Part shown: in pieces, positions 44,053 to 53,145 of the stretch
How positions within the stretch are numbered: the stretch's first letter is position 1
How the letters are laid out: every line of letters begins with the position of its first letter
NCBI GenBank assembly: GCA_037481715.1
Contig: JBBFLD010000006.1
Span: 62,001 to 126,000, forward strand
DNA length: 64,000 nt
Direction of reading: 5' to 3'
DNA from: Rosettibacter sp037481715
GTDB lineage: Bacteria; Bacteroidota; Ignavibacteria; Ignavibacteriales; Melioribacteraceae
The notes under the pieces: generated by a model
Database searches by the model: none
Seen by the model: the letters and a program-made list of their open reading frames with translations, nothing else
What the model was told of the DNA's origin: nothing
Translations under genes and position numbers: made by a program

Positions 44053-46296
44053 GTGGGTAAATCGATTACAACACGACCGTCGTCAAAAACTCTTGAATTA
44101 AAAGTTCGAGAGTTCATCAAAGAAGAAAATAAAAAACAATTACTGCCTCCTTTCAGGTCGTTAGCCACTTTTACAGCTTCAGCTGGAATTGTCGCTTTAA
44201 TATTCGAAGTCATTTATTTTACACAACACAGCATACAACTTTATATTTCTCGTGTAGCATCGGTTTTAATAGCTTTTATTCTTTTGGCATTATCAAATAC
44301 AAAATTGGGTAAAAATCATCCATCTGTTTTAGTTCATATTTTATTGCTCTCAATTGTTATTTCATTTGGAGTAATGATTTATCTTGAACCTCAAACGCTT
44401 GTTTTTAATTCTCATATAATCAGTTTAATAATTTTTACTGCTGCATTGTTTTTAAGCTGGGAAGTTAAAGACCAGATAATTGTAGCAATTTATTATAACA
44501 TTGTTTTTGTTGCTTCAATATTGTTCAGCAATCCTTCTATTACTTCAATTCCAAATATGCTTGAATCAATTATTCTGGTTATAATAATAAGTGTAATGGC
44601 AATTGTTGCAAGTTATATCAATTATAGATTAAGACACGAAGCACTTCTAAAGAGCTATGAAGTTGCATTGTCTGAAAGAAAATTCAGAAACATTTTTGAA
44701 AATTCAACCGAAGGAGTTTTTCAAATTCTTCCCACAGGAAAATTTACTGCAGTTAATCCAGCATTTGTAAAAATTCTTGGTTATTCAAGCGATGACGATC
44801 TTTACAAATTAAATTTCATTGATAATTTATTTAAGAGAAAAGCCGATTGGGACCTGCTTCATAAATTATTGGAAAAGCAGGGAAAAGTTCGAAACTACAG
44901 AGTTCAATTCCTGAAAAAAGATGGTTCTGAAATTACAGTTCGAATTAATATCAGAATCAGTTATGATGAAGAAGAGGATGTTACATATTACGAAGGCAGC
45001 ATTCAAGATATTACTCAACAGGTTCAAGCTGAAAATGAAAGACAAAAAGCACTCGAAGCATTAAGACAGGAAAAATTAAAATCTGACTTAGCTGCACAAA
45101 AAGCTCAGCAGGAAAGCAGCTACAAGACAAAATTTCTTGCAAATATGAGTCACGAAGTTCGAACCCCAATGAATTCTGTAATGGGCTTCTTAACATTAAT
45201 TGAAAATGATTTATTCGAAAGCAAAGAAGAATTAAAAGCTTTTGCAAGAGATGCAAGACTTGCTGCAGAATCATTGCTTGACATAATTAATAACATTCTT
45301 GATATATCCAAGATAGAAGCCGGCAAGATGGAACTGGATATTGTTGAGTTTGATATCAGGGACGAAATTCATAAAGTCTATTCGATTATGGGACAAACTG
45401 CACGTCAAAAAGGAATTGAACTTGAAGAGGAAGTAGACCCTGAAATTCCAGAAAAAATTTATGGAGACCCTACAAGATACAGACAAATAGTTTTAAATCT
45501 TGTAGGAAACGCAGTAAAGTTCACTGATGAAGGAAGGGTTAAAATAACTGTAAAACAAAAATCTAGAACGATTAACACTGTAGAAATTTTAACTTCTGTA
45601 GAAGATACAGGACACGGAATTCCTGAAGACAAAATTCCATTATTGTTTGAACCATTTGTTCAGGTAAAAAGTAAAAGAGATAGAAAAGAAGGTTCTGGTT
45701 TAGGTTTAGTAATTGCAAAAGAATTTGTAAAACTAATGGGCGGCGATATTAGAGTAGAAAGCAAACTTGGAATAGGAAGTAAATTTTATTTCAATGCATT
45801 TTTTAAGCTTCAGCCAGTTGAAAAAATTGAAGAGCAGGTTTTGGAAATTTCTCAAAAACCCGAATCAGAAAAACAGGTTGAACAAGCCGAAAAACCTCAG
45901 GAAGAAAAGCAATCAAGAAAAAAATTACTTCTTGTTGAAGATAATCCAATAAGTCAAAACTTGGAAAGCAAAATTTTACGCGAAGTTGGTTATGATGTAG
46001 AAGCTGTCTCGAATGGTAATGATGCAATTGAAGCTGTAAAAACAGGTCAATTTGATTTGGTATTGATGGATATCGAAATGACAGATATGGATGGAATTAC
46101 TGCAACAAAAAAAATACGAGAGATTCCAGGAGATATTGGTAAGATTCCAATCATTGCAGTAACTGCTCATTCAAGCATGAAAGACAGAGAAAAATGTCTT
46201 GCAGCAGGAATGAATGATTACATTGCCAAACCGATCAATATTCATTTCTTAAAATTGACAATTGACCAATGGCTTAATAGACCATACAGAGATTAA
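44053..46296 (+). CDS. Membrane-bound hybrid sensor histidine kinase with PAS and receiver domains
   Basis: The 747-residue protein begins with five or six membrane helices (about 40-200), then a PAS domain (NIFENSTEGVFQILPTGKFTAVNPAFVKILGYSS) with PAC, a coiled linker, and HisKA with FLANMSHEVRTPMNSVMGF (H367). HATPase_c carries GNAVKFTDEGRV and GSGLGLVIAKEFVKLMGG. A C-terminal receiver follows, LLLVEDNPISQNLESKIL with phospho-acceptor D673 in LVLMDIEMTDMDG. There is no output domain, so signalling must pass to another protein that is not in the window. The start is GTG without a clear ribosome-binding site. Confidence 0.93.
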   Translation: MGKSITTRPSSKTLELKVREFIKEENKKQLLPPFRSLATFTASAGIVALIFEVIYFTQHSIQLYISRVASVLIAFILLALSNTKLGKNHPSVLVHILLLSIVISFGVMIYLEPQTLVFNSHIISLIIFTAALFLSWEVKDQIIVAIYYNIVFVASILFSNPSITSIPNMLESIILVIIISVMAIVASYINYRLRHEALLKSYEVALSERKFRNIFENSTEGVFQILPTGKFTAVNPAFVKILGYSSDDDLYKLNFIDNLFKRKADWDLLHKLLEKQGKVRNYRVQFLKKDGSEITVRINIRISYDEEEDVTYYEGSIQDITQQVQAENERQKALEALRQEKLKSDLAAQKAQQESSYKTKFLANMSHEVRTPMNSVMGFLTLIENDLFESKEELKAFARDARLAAESLLDIINNILDISKIEAGKMELDIVEFDIRDEIHKVYSIMGQTARQKGIELEEEVDPEIPEKIYGDPTRYRQIVLNLVGNAVKFTDEGRVKITVKQKSRTINTVEILTSVEDTGHGIPEDKIPLLFEPFVQVKSKRDRKEGSGLGLVIAKEFVKLMGGDIRVESKLGIGSKFYFNAFFKLQPVEKIEEQVLEISQKPESEKQVEQAEKPQEEKQSRKKLLLVEDNPISQNLESKILREVGYDVEAVSNGNDAIEAVKTGQFDLVLMDIEMTDMDGITATKKIREIPGDIGKIPIIAVTAHSSMKDREKCLAAGMNDYIAKPINIHFLKLTIDQWLNRPYRD

Positions 46297-46377
46297 TCCA
46301 TTTCACTTTAATAGCATCAAGGTTTAACTAAAGGTATGAATAATCTCGTCATCTTTTTTTATATTTAAGAGAACAAA

Positions 46378-46884
46378 ATGAAAGGAACCTCAATGGAATT
46401 TTATCCAACTATATTAACTCTGCATATAATTTTTGCAGGTGGATGGATTATCGGTTTCATCTCAGATATATATTTGAAATCAAATATTACTCAAAATAAG
46501 GGTTTATCATGCGAAAAAAATTTAATTAGCCTCTATCTTAAGCTTTCAAATCTTACTGGAATTATAGGTGCAACTGGAATTTTAATTACAGGAATTATTC
46601 TTGTTCTAATAAATCCTGCTTACACATTTTTTCAAATGACTTCAAATCACTGGCTTACAACAAAACAAATTCTGATGGTAATTCTGCTTTTAATAATTTT
46701 TCTTTATATAATTCCTTCAGCAAAAAAATTAAGAGCTGCTATTGGAGAAAATCTGAACAGCAATAATCCTGTAAACGAAGATGGTTATAATTATCTTAAA
46801 AAAATTTTTAGGCTTAATGGAATAATAAATTTAATTGTGATAATAAATTTCTTACTTGCAATAACTCATAGATTTCTTAATTAA
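46378..46884 (+). CDS. Four-helix membrane protein, DUF2269-like
   Basis: The 168-residue protein has four strongly hydrophobic helices (FYPTILTLHIIFAGGWIIGFI, LTGIIGATGILITGIILVL, ILMVILLLIIFLYIIPSA and LNGIINLIVIINFLLAI). The pattern LHIIFAGGWIIGF with LTGIIGATGILITG resembles the DUF2269 family. Function is unknown. An internal ATG at 46393 could also be the start. It precedes dxr by three bases and may share its transcript. Confidence 0.65.
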   Translation: MKGTSMEFYPTILTLHIIFAGGWIIGFISDIYLKSNITQNKGLSCEKNLISLYLKLSNLTGIIGATGILITGIILVLINPAYTFFQMTSNHWLTTKQILMVILLLIIFLYIIPSAKKLRAAIGENLNSNNPVNEDGYNYLKKIFRLNGIINLIVIINFLLAITHRFLN

Positions 46885-46887
46885 ATC

Positions 46888-48033
46888 ATGAAAAAAATAT
46901 TAATACTGGGTTCTACTGGTTCTATTGGAAAGAATGCACTTGAAATCATAAGAAATTTCAAGGATGAATTTTCTGTTGCAGGCTTAACTGTCAACGACAA
47001 TATTGATTTACTTGAAGAACAAATTAATGAATTTAATCCTTCCTCTGTAGTTGTTAAAAACAAAGAAAAAGCAAGAGAACTAAAAAAACGCACAGGAAAC
47101 AAATGCAGAATAATTGAAGGCGAAGAAGGACTTTTGGAAATAACAAAATATGAAGATTATGACATTCTTCTTTCGGCAATTGTAGGCTTTGCAGGACTAA
47201 AACCAACAATTGAAGCAATTAAAAAAAGCAAGAGAATTGCTCTTGCCAATAAAGAAACACTTGTTGTAGCAGGAGAAATTATCATTCAACTTTCTAATGA
47301 ATATGATTCAGAAATAATTCCTGTTGATTCTGAACATAGTGCAATTTTTCAATGTTTGAAAGGAGAAGAAAAGAAAGATATAAGCAAAATTATTTTAACA
47401 GCTTCTGGTGGTCCATTTTTAAATAAGAGCAAAGAAGAATTTTCAAATGTAACAATAGAGGAAGCATTGAGTCATCCCAATTGGAAAATGGGGAACAAAA
47501 TTACAATTGATTCAGCAACAATGATGAACAAAGGTCTTGAAGTAATTGAAGCATTCTGGCTGTTTGGGCTTACGAAAAACCAAATTGATGTAGCCATTCA
47601 TCCTCAATCAATAATTCATTCAATGGTTGAATTCAAGGATGGCTCAATTAAAGCACAGCTCAGTCTTCCTGATATGAAACTTCCAATTCTTTATGCACTT
47701 TCTTATCCAAAAAGATTCAATTATTCACATGTTTTAACTGATATAAAAAAGATTGGTCAACTTACATTTTTTGAACCAGATTTTGATAAATTTGTATGTC
47801 TAAAGTTAGCTTACGATGTAATTGAAGAAGGCGGAACTGCTCCATGTATTCTGAATGCAGCCAACGAAGTTGCAGTAGAAAAATTTTTAACAGGAAAAAT
47901 TAAATTTTCCCAGATTCCAGATTTAATTAAGGAAGCACTTGATACAATTAATAATCACAGTAAAGCAACATTAGAAAATATTTTTGAAATAGATTTTAAA
48001 ACAAGAGAGTTCTTAAATAAAAAATATAATTAA
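46888..48033 (+). CDS. dxr: 1-deoxy-D-xylulose 5-phosphate reductoisomerase
   Basis: Dxr makes 2-C-methyl-D-erythritol 4-phosphate, the committed step of the non-mevalonate isoprenoid pathway. The 381 residues include the NADPH loop GSTGSIGKNALEII, RIALANKETLVVAG, PVDSEHSAIFQCL (metal and substrate site), ASGGPF, HPNWKMGNKITIDSATMMNKGLEVIEA and PCILNAANEVAVEKFL. The gene leads directly into rseP, 12 bases downstream, an order seen in many bacteria. Confidence 0.97.
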   Translation: MKKILILGSTGSIGKNALEIIRNFKDEFSVAGLTVNDNIDLLEEQINEFNPSSVVVKNKEKARELKKRTGNKCRIIEGEEGLLEITKYEDYDILLSAIVGFAGLKPTIEAIKKSKRIALANKETLVVAGEIIIQLSNEYDSEIIPVDSEHSAIFQCLKGEEKKDISKIILTASGGPFLNKSKEEFSNVTIEEALSHPNWKMGNKITIDSATMMNKGLEVIEAFWLFGLTKNQIDVAIHPQSIIHSMVEFKDGSIKAQLSLPDMKLPILYALSYPKRFNYSHVLTDIKKIGQLTFFEPDFDKFVCLKLAYDVIEEGGTAPCILNAANEVAVEKFLTGKIKFSQIPDLIKEALDTINNHSKATLENIFEIDFKTREFLNKKYN

Positions 48034-48045
48034 GAGAAAAACATA

Positions 48046-49398
48046 ATGGATTATATAATTTATTTTATCATAACAATTGCAATTCTTGTTTTCATTCATG
48101 AGTTCGGTCATTTTGCAGCTGCAAAATTATCTAAAATGCGTGTTGATATTTTTGCTATTGGTTTTGGTAAACGATTATTCGGCTGGAATAAATTAAATGG
48201 ATTTACTTTTGGTGATTTACCAGCTGATTGGGATGGACAAGGAAATACTGATTACAGAATTTGTCTTTTCCCTCTCGGCGGTTATGTTAAAATTGCCGGT
48301 ATGATTGATGAAAGTCTTGATACAAAATTTATTCAAAGTGAACCGCAGCCTTATGAATTCAGGTCCAAGTCAACTGTTCAAAAGCTCTTTGTTATAAGTG
48401 CCGGCGTTATAATGAATTTAATTCTCACACTTGCAATTTTCTGGGGAATAAATTATTTCATCGGAAAACAAGTATTTAAGACAACAACAATCAGCAAAAT
48501 TGAAAAAGGAAGCATTGCAGAGAAAATTGGATTTCAATCTTACGATAAAATAATTTCAATAAATAATAAACCAGTAAAAAACTGGGATGATGTAGTTGAA
48601 AACATTTTTAATCCCGGAATTCAAAACATTTATGTTAAAGTATTAAGAAACAATGATACTGTTGCATTCAATTTTTCAAGCAAATCTGTAACAGAAAATG
48701 CACAAAATGGATTTTTCATTTTTCCATATCCCACTCAGCCATACATTCAGGATGTGATGAAAAATTCACCTGCAGAGGAAGCTGGAATTAAACCAGGTGA
48801 CATTTTTATTTCTATTGATGGAATTAAAGTTCAAGACCGCGAACATGTAGTTCAAATTATCTCTTCAAACAAAGAAAAAAATTTAGAAATTGTATTTCTT
48901 AGAAATAATGATACGCTAAAAACAACTGTTAACCCCGGCATCGAAGGAAAAATTGGAATTGCTGTAAGTGATGCTTACACGGGCGAATTTGAATATAAAA
49001 CTTATGGCATACTCTCTGCATTTACACATAGTGTTGCTAACATTGGCAATTATACTATGCTTACTTTTGGAATGCTTAAAAAAGTAATTACTGGAAAAAT
49101 TCCATTCAATCAAGCATTTGGCGGACCAGTTAAAATTGCTCAATATGCAGCTAAGTCAGCAGATTCTGGAACAATATCATTTCTCTATTTTCTTGCAATG
49201 CTCAGCTTGAGTCTTGCAATAATTAACATACTTCCATTCCCTGCACTTGATGGAGGACATTTCATTATAATTTTTCTTGAAGGAATTTTCAGAAGAGAAC
49301 TTCCACTTAAGGTTAAAATTGCAATTCAAAATGCAGGATTTATAATTCTACTTTTATTGATGGCATTTATTATTTACAATGATTTAATAAGTCTTTAA
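48046..49398 (+). CDS. rseP: Site-2 intramembrane protease RseP
   Basis: RseP cuts anti-sigma factors and leftover signal peptides within the membrane. The 450-residue protein has the zinc site FIHEFGHFAAAK in the first helix, two PDZ domains (about 150-215 and 220-300, the second with AGIKPGDIFISIDG) and the C-terminal metal motif NILPFPALDGGHF. An extra segment near LPADWDGQGNTDYRICLFPLGGYVKIAG is usual in relatives with this length. It follows dxr closely and is probably co-transcribed. Its substrate in this organism is not visible here. Confidence 0.95.
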   Translation: MDYIIYFIITIAILVFIHEFGHFAAAKLSKMRVDIFAIGFGKRLFGWNKLNGFTFGDLPADWDGQGNTDYRICLFPLGGYVKIAGMIDESLDTKFIQSEPQPYEFRSKSTVQKLFVISAGVIMNLILTLAIFWGINYFIGKQVFKTTTISKIEKGSIAEKIGFQSYDKIISINNKPVKNWDDVVENIFNPGIQNIYVKVLRNNDTVAFNFSSKSVTENAQNGFFIFPYPTQPYIQDVMKNSPAEEAGIKPGDIFISIDGIKVQDREHVVQIISSNKEKNLEIVFLRNNDTLKTTVNPGIEGKIGIAVSDAYTGEFEYKTYGILSAFTHSVANIGNYTMLTFGMLKKVITGKIPFNQAFGGPVKIAQYAAKSADSGTISFLYFLAMLSLSLAIINILPFPALDGGHFIIIFLEGIFRRELPLKVKIAIQNAGFIILLLLMAFIIYNDLISL

Positions 49399-49430
49399 TT
49401 GTTCTTTTAATTCTGCATTTACATTCCGCG

Positions 49431-49509
49431 CTTCTGAAAATTTCTGTCATATCATTTATCCCAACATGCCAAAAGCATGACCCAAGCGGGATAATAAAAT
49501 TTTCAGAAG
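49431..49509 (+). ncRNA. Structured leader or intergenic RNA element before the TonB receptor
   Basis: A perfect 13-bp outer stem (CTTCTGAAAATTT at 49431-49443 with AAATTTTCAGAAG at 49497-49509) encloses a second stem, ATCCC (49458-49462)/GGGAT (49488-49492). That in turn encloses a hairpin CATGC (49465-49469)/GCATG (49475-49479). The nested layout looks like a folded RNA. It lies 33 bases past rseP and 87 bases before the receptor start, so it could be a terminator-like structure or a riboswitch-type leader. I recognise no known class. Confidence 0.5.
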
Positions 49510-49596
49510 TTGACAGCAACCAGCCTTATTTACTCAAAATCAATTTATCAATTTCATCATTTTTCATTCTTTGTAATTTTTAATAAAGGAGGATTT

Positions 49597-51414
49597 ATGA
49601 AAAAATTTATTATTCTGATTATACTGTATTTAATTATAAATCAAACAATCATAATATCTCAGGAAAAAGAATACAAATTAGATGATGTTGTTGTAACTTC
49701 GAACAGAACTCCAATTGAATATTCAAGATTAACACGTGTGGTCACAATTTTAAATTATGAGGATATAAAAAATCTACCGGTTAATAATATTCAAGATTTA
49801 CTTCAATATGTTAATGCACTTGACTTAAAAGTGCGCGGGATAGAAGGAATTCAGGCAGATGCAGGAATTAGAGGCGGCACATTCGAACAAACACTAATCA
49901 TGATTGATGGAATAAAAATAATTGACCCACAGACAGGTCATCATAATTTGAATTTGCCAATATCACTTGAAAATGTAGAAAGAATTGAAGTGTTAAAAGG
50001 TCAGGGTTCAAGAACCTTTGGTGCAAATGCATTTGGAGGAGCAATTAATATAATCACAAAAAAATCTAAGGAAAAAAATTTTAATATATCTATGCTTGGC
50101 GGTGAACATGGATTGTATGACTTAAATTTATCTGCTTCTTATCCAGTAAGCATAACAGGAAATAATTTTACTTTTTCCAAAAAGAAATCTAATGGTTACA
50201 GAGAAAACACAAATTTTGATATAACAACATTTTCAATTGGACAAAATTTCACAATCGATAAAAACTTGTTTAATCTTTTCTTCGGCTATGTTGATAAAAA
50301 ATTTGGTGCATATAATTTTTATTCAGATCGATTCCCAAATCAATGGGAACATACAACAACAAAAATATTTAGCTCTTCTGCAGAACTCGGCAATAATAAA
50401 ATTAATATATCCCCCAAAATTTTCTGGCGCAGAAATGATGATGATTACATACTCGACAAAACACGACCTGATTGGTATCACAACATTCATAAAACTTATT
50501 CATATGGATTAGAAATTCAAGCATCAATGAAATCTTCACTTGGAATAACAAGCCTTGGAAGCGAATTGACAAAAGATGAAATAAAAAGTTCGAATCTTGG
50601 TTCACATCAAAGAAGCAAAGGAGGATTTTTTATTGAACATTTAATTGATTCATACAAAAATATTACGGCATCTGCAGGATTATTTATTTACAATTATTCA
50701 AACATCGGCTGGAAAGTTTGGCAGGGAGCAGATATTTCTTATAAAATTTCAAACTTGTCTAAAGTATTTGCATCTTACGGCAAAGCTTTCCGAATACCAA
50801 CATTCACAGAACTTTACTACACTAGTCCAGCAAACATGGGCAACCCGAATTTGAAACATGAAGAAACAACAAATTATGAAATTGGATTTTCTGCTTTTCA
50901 AAAAATCTTTTTGACAGAACTTAGTTTCTTCATAAAAGATGGAAAGAATATTATTGATTGGGGAAGAATTTCGAAAGATGAACCATGGAAAGTTGAAAAC
51001 ATAGCCAATGTTAAAACTTATGGAACAGAAATTAATTTCCAGTTTATGCCGCAAAAAATTGATTACCGAATACCTATTAAAAAAGCAGAAATTAATTATA
51101 CTTACTTAACAATGAATCGCTCGACTGGGAAATATGAATCAAAATATCTTCTTGATTATTTACAGCATCAATTATTGTTAAGTGTAAATCATGAACTTCC
51201 TTTTGGATTTGATCAGAATTGGTTTTTTAGATACGAAAAGAGAATCAATTTTGATGCTTATTTAATTGTTGATTCACAAATCAGTACTCAGTTCAACAAG
51301 TTCTATATTTTTATTCGTGCAACAAATTTATTCAACAAAGAATACTCTGATTTTGCAGGACTTCCACTGCCCGGAAGATGGATTAGTGCTGGAATTAAAT
51401 ATCAACTTTTATAA
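49597..51414 (+). CDS. TonB-dependent outer-membrane receptor, BtuB-like size
   Basis: A signal peptide (MKKFIILIILYLIINQTIIISQ) precedes a plug domain with EYKLDDVVVTSNRTPIEYS, GIQADAGIRGGTFEQTLIMIDG and VERIEVLKGQGSRTFGANAFGGAINIITKK. A 22-strand type barrel follows, ending in an aromatic-rich C-terminal strand (WISAGIKYQLL). At about 605 residues it is of the small BtuB/Cir class without the SusC N-terminal extension. The ligand is unknown; cobalamin or a metal chelate is plausible. Start 49597 follows AAAGGAGG. A folded RNA element lies upstream and may control it. Confidence 0.9.
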   Translation: MKKFIILIILYLIINQTIIISQEKEYKLDDVVVTSNRTPIEYSRLTRVVTILNYEDIKNLPVNNIQDLLQYVNALDLKVRGIEGIQADAGIRGGTFEQTLIMIDGIKIIDPQTGHHNLNLPISLENVERIEVLKGQGSRTFGANAFGGAINIITKKSKEKNFNISMLGGEHGLYDLNLSASYPVSITGNNFTFSKKKSNGYRENTNFDITTFSIGQNFTIDKNLFNLFFGYVDKKFGAYNFYSDRFPNQWEHTTTKIFSSSAELGNNKINISPKIFWRRNDDDYILDKTRPDWYHNIHKTYSYGLEIQASMKSSLGITSLGSELTKDEIKSSNLGSHQRSKGGFFIEHLIDSYKNITASAGLFIYNYSNIGWKVWQGADISYKISNLSKVFASYGKAFRIPTFTELYYTSPANMGNPNLKHEETTNYEIGFSAFQKIFLTELSFFIKDGKNIIDWGRISKDEPWKVENIANVKTYGTEINFQFMPQKIDYRIPIKKAEINYTYLTMNRSTGKYESKYLLDYLQHQLLLSVNHELPFGFDQNWFFRYEKRINFDAYLIVDSQISTQFNKFYIFIRATNLFNKEYSDFAGLPLPGRWISAGIKYQLL

Positions 51415-51421
51415 ACAAAGC

Positions 51422-51451
51422 GGGGTGAACAAATATTTAATTGTTCACCCC
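51422..51451. terminator. Bidirectional terminator hairpin
   Basis: GGGGTGAACAA (51422-51432) pairs perfectly with TTGTTCACCCC (51441-51451). It sits between the convergent receptor and barrel-protein genes. No strong T run follows, so termination in both directions is inferred from stem strength and position. Confidence 0.7.
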
Positions 51452-51460
51452 CGAATAAAT

Positions 51461-52015
51461 TTAATCTGTAAAATAATAAACTATGCCGGCACCAAATCTC
51501 AAATAATATGTACTTCTTTTTACATTGTCAGTCAATAAAATTGAATATGAAACAAAAGGTTCTAAAGCAATCTGCTTGCTTAGAAAATGGTTCATTCCAC
51601 CAGTAAAAAATATTTCCGTACTATAACCATAAGTATATTTCGTATAACCAACTCCTGCCCCAAGAAATGGTATAAATTTTTCAGCATTAAAATAGTAACG
51701 AAAAGAAGAGCCGAGTGAATAATCTCTCCAGTAATATTTGTCTATATGTTCATTATCTTCATATTTAGATTCATAATAAGAAAAGCCAAGCTTTCCTAAA
51801 ACCATAATATTATCAGTAATAAAATATCCAAAAGATGGAGAAACCAATATACTAAATGTTTTATCTGTAGAAACCTCAAATTTATTGTTTTGATAACTTA
51901 AACTAACTGAACCTCCAAAAGTGTACACATTTCTTTTAAGTGGACTCTGACCGAATGATTCAGTGAAAAATATAATTGAAAATAAAAAAACAAAGAATAA
52001 TTTTGATGTGCCCAT
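51461..52015 (-). CDS. Small outer-membrane beta-barrel protein
   Basis: The protein has a signal peptide (MGTSKLFFVFLFSIIFFTESFGQ) and about eight alternating beta strands with aromatic ends (VSPSFGYFITDNIMVLGKLGFSYYES, RYYFNAEKFIPFLGAGVGYTKYTYGY, FGAGIVYYF), the pattern of the OmpA/OmpX-like small barrels common in this phylum. Function is unknown. An in-frame ATG at 52030 is an alternative start. The gene converges with the TonB receptor. Confidence 0.8.
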   Translation of the reverse strand: MGTSKLFFVFLFSIIFFTESFGQSPLKRNVYTFGGSVSLSYQNNKFEVSTDKTFSILVSPSFGYFITDNIMVLGKLGFSYYESKYEDNEHIDKYYWRDYSLGSSFRYYFNAEKFIPFLGAGVGYTKYTYGYSTEIFFTGGMNHFLSKQIALEPFVSYSILLTDNVKRSTYYLRFGAGIVYYFTD

Positions 52016-52116
52016 AATTATATCCCTCATATTGTGATTGTGATTTTTATTGCAAAATATTTTTCCCCCTCAAAGTCAACTGCAATTTATCAAATAAAAC
52101 TATTTAATTCCTAAAA

Positions 52117-52473
52117 CTAAATCGCATTTATGTAATGATTTATAATTGGTTTTTGGTTTGGCAGATGTAAAATTGATATCACATCAATTCTGCAAGTTTG
52201 TTCATAAATATTATTTTCATAAATATAAGCCTCTGCCGTTTTTCTGATTTGATGCTTTTTATTCTTTGTTATAGAATCTTCAGGATTGCCGTATTCAAGA
52301 GATTTTCTGTATTTAACTTCGATAAAAACAATTGTATCACCGTCTTTTGCAATTATATCAATTTCACCATGACCATACTGATAATTTCTTTCCAAAATTT
52401 GGTAACCAAGTTCTAAAATAAATTTACAGGCGAGTTCTTCGCCCTCTTTGCCTGTTTTTCTTTTATTCTTCAT
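52117..52473 (-). CDS. yraN: YraN family protein (UPF0102)
   Basis: The 118-residue protein has the YraN signature KTGKEGEELACKFILELGYQILERNY, then GEIDIIAKDGDTIVFIEVKYR, a nuclease-like D...ExK arrangement resembling Holliday-junction resolvase folds. The cellular role is not settled. It overlaps rnhB by 11 bases, the common rnhB-yraN order of bacteria. Confidence 0.93.
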   Translation of the reverse strand: MKNKRKTGKEGEELACKFILELGYQILERNYQYGHGEIDIIAKDGDTIVFIEVKYRKSLEYGNPEDSITKNKKHQIRKTAEAYIYENNIYEQTCRIDVISILHLPNQKPIINHYINAI

Positions 52474-53080
52474 AAATAATATTTTTCAAAAAAGATTTTC
52501 TATGAAGCGGTGTAATGCCATAATTTTTTATTGCTTCAATATGTGCTTTAGTAGGATAACCTTTATTTTTTTCCCACAAGTATTTTGGAAATTTAATTGC
52601 AGCTTCTCTCATAATTCTGTCTCGTGTAACTTTTGCTAAAATAGAAGCTGCAGCAATTGAAAAAGATTTTGAATCTCCTCTAACAATTGTTTTTATTTTT
52701 TTATCATTTACTGAAAAAGGTTTATTGCCGTCAATTAATATCAGGTGAGGTTTTACTTCAAGTTTTTCAACTGCGGTCTTCATTGCTCTAAGAGTTGCCT
52801 GCAATATATTAATTTCATCAATCACATCATGATTAACAATACTAACCGCATAACATATGCAATTTTGAATTATCCACTCATAAAGATTTTCTCTCATATT
52901 CTCGGTAAGTTTTTTTGAATCATTAATCTGAGGATGATAAACATTTTTTTCAAATATTACAGCAGCAGCTACCACTGGTCCCGCTATAGGACCTCTGCCT
53001 GCTTCGTCAACCCCAGCAATTAATTTTATCTTTTTTGTAAGAAACGAGTTATCAAAAACTTTTAATGAATTATAATGCAT
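52463..53080 (-). CDS. rnhB: Ribonuclease HII
   Basis: RNase HII removes ribonucleotides from DNA by cutting RNA-DNA hybrids. The 205-residue protein has AGVDEAGRGPIAGPVVAAAV (first catalytic Asp and Glu), LILIDGNKP and VRGDSKSFSIAAASILAKVTRDRIM. The normal length and the pairing with yraN support the call. Confidence 0.96.
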   Translation of the reverse strand: MHYNSLKVFDNSFLTKKIKLIAGVDEAGRGPIAGPVVAAAVIFEKNVYHPQINDSKKLTENMRENLYEWIIQNCICYAVSIVNHDVIDEINILQATLRAMKTAVEKLEVKPHLILIDGNKPFSVNDKKIKTIVRGDSKSFSIAAASILAKVTRDRIMREAAIKFPKYLWEKNKGYPTKAHIEAIKNYGITPLHRKSFLKNIIYEE

Positions 53081-53145
53081 TGAAAAATAAAATTAATTTC
53101 ATGAAGCAATTTAATATTTTTATTAAATATTGATAAAAAGAAAAA

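Noticed and set aside
49431..49509. A cobalamin riboswitch
   Set aside because: No B12 box or GCCACTG core is visible and the element is too short for that class.
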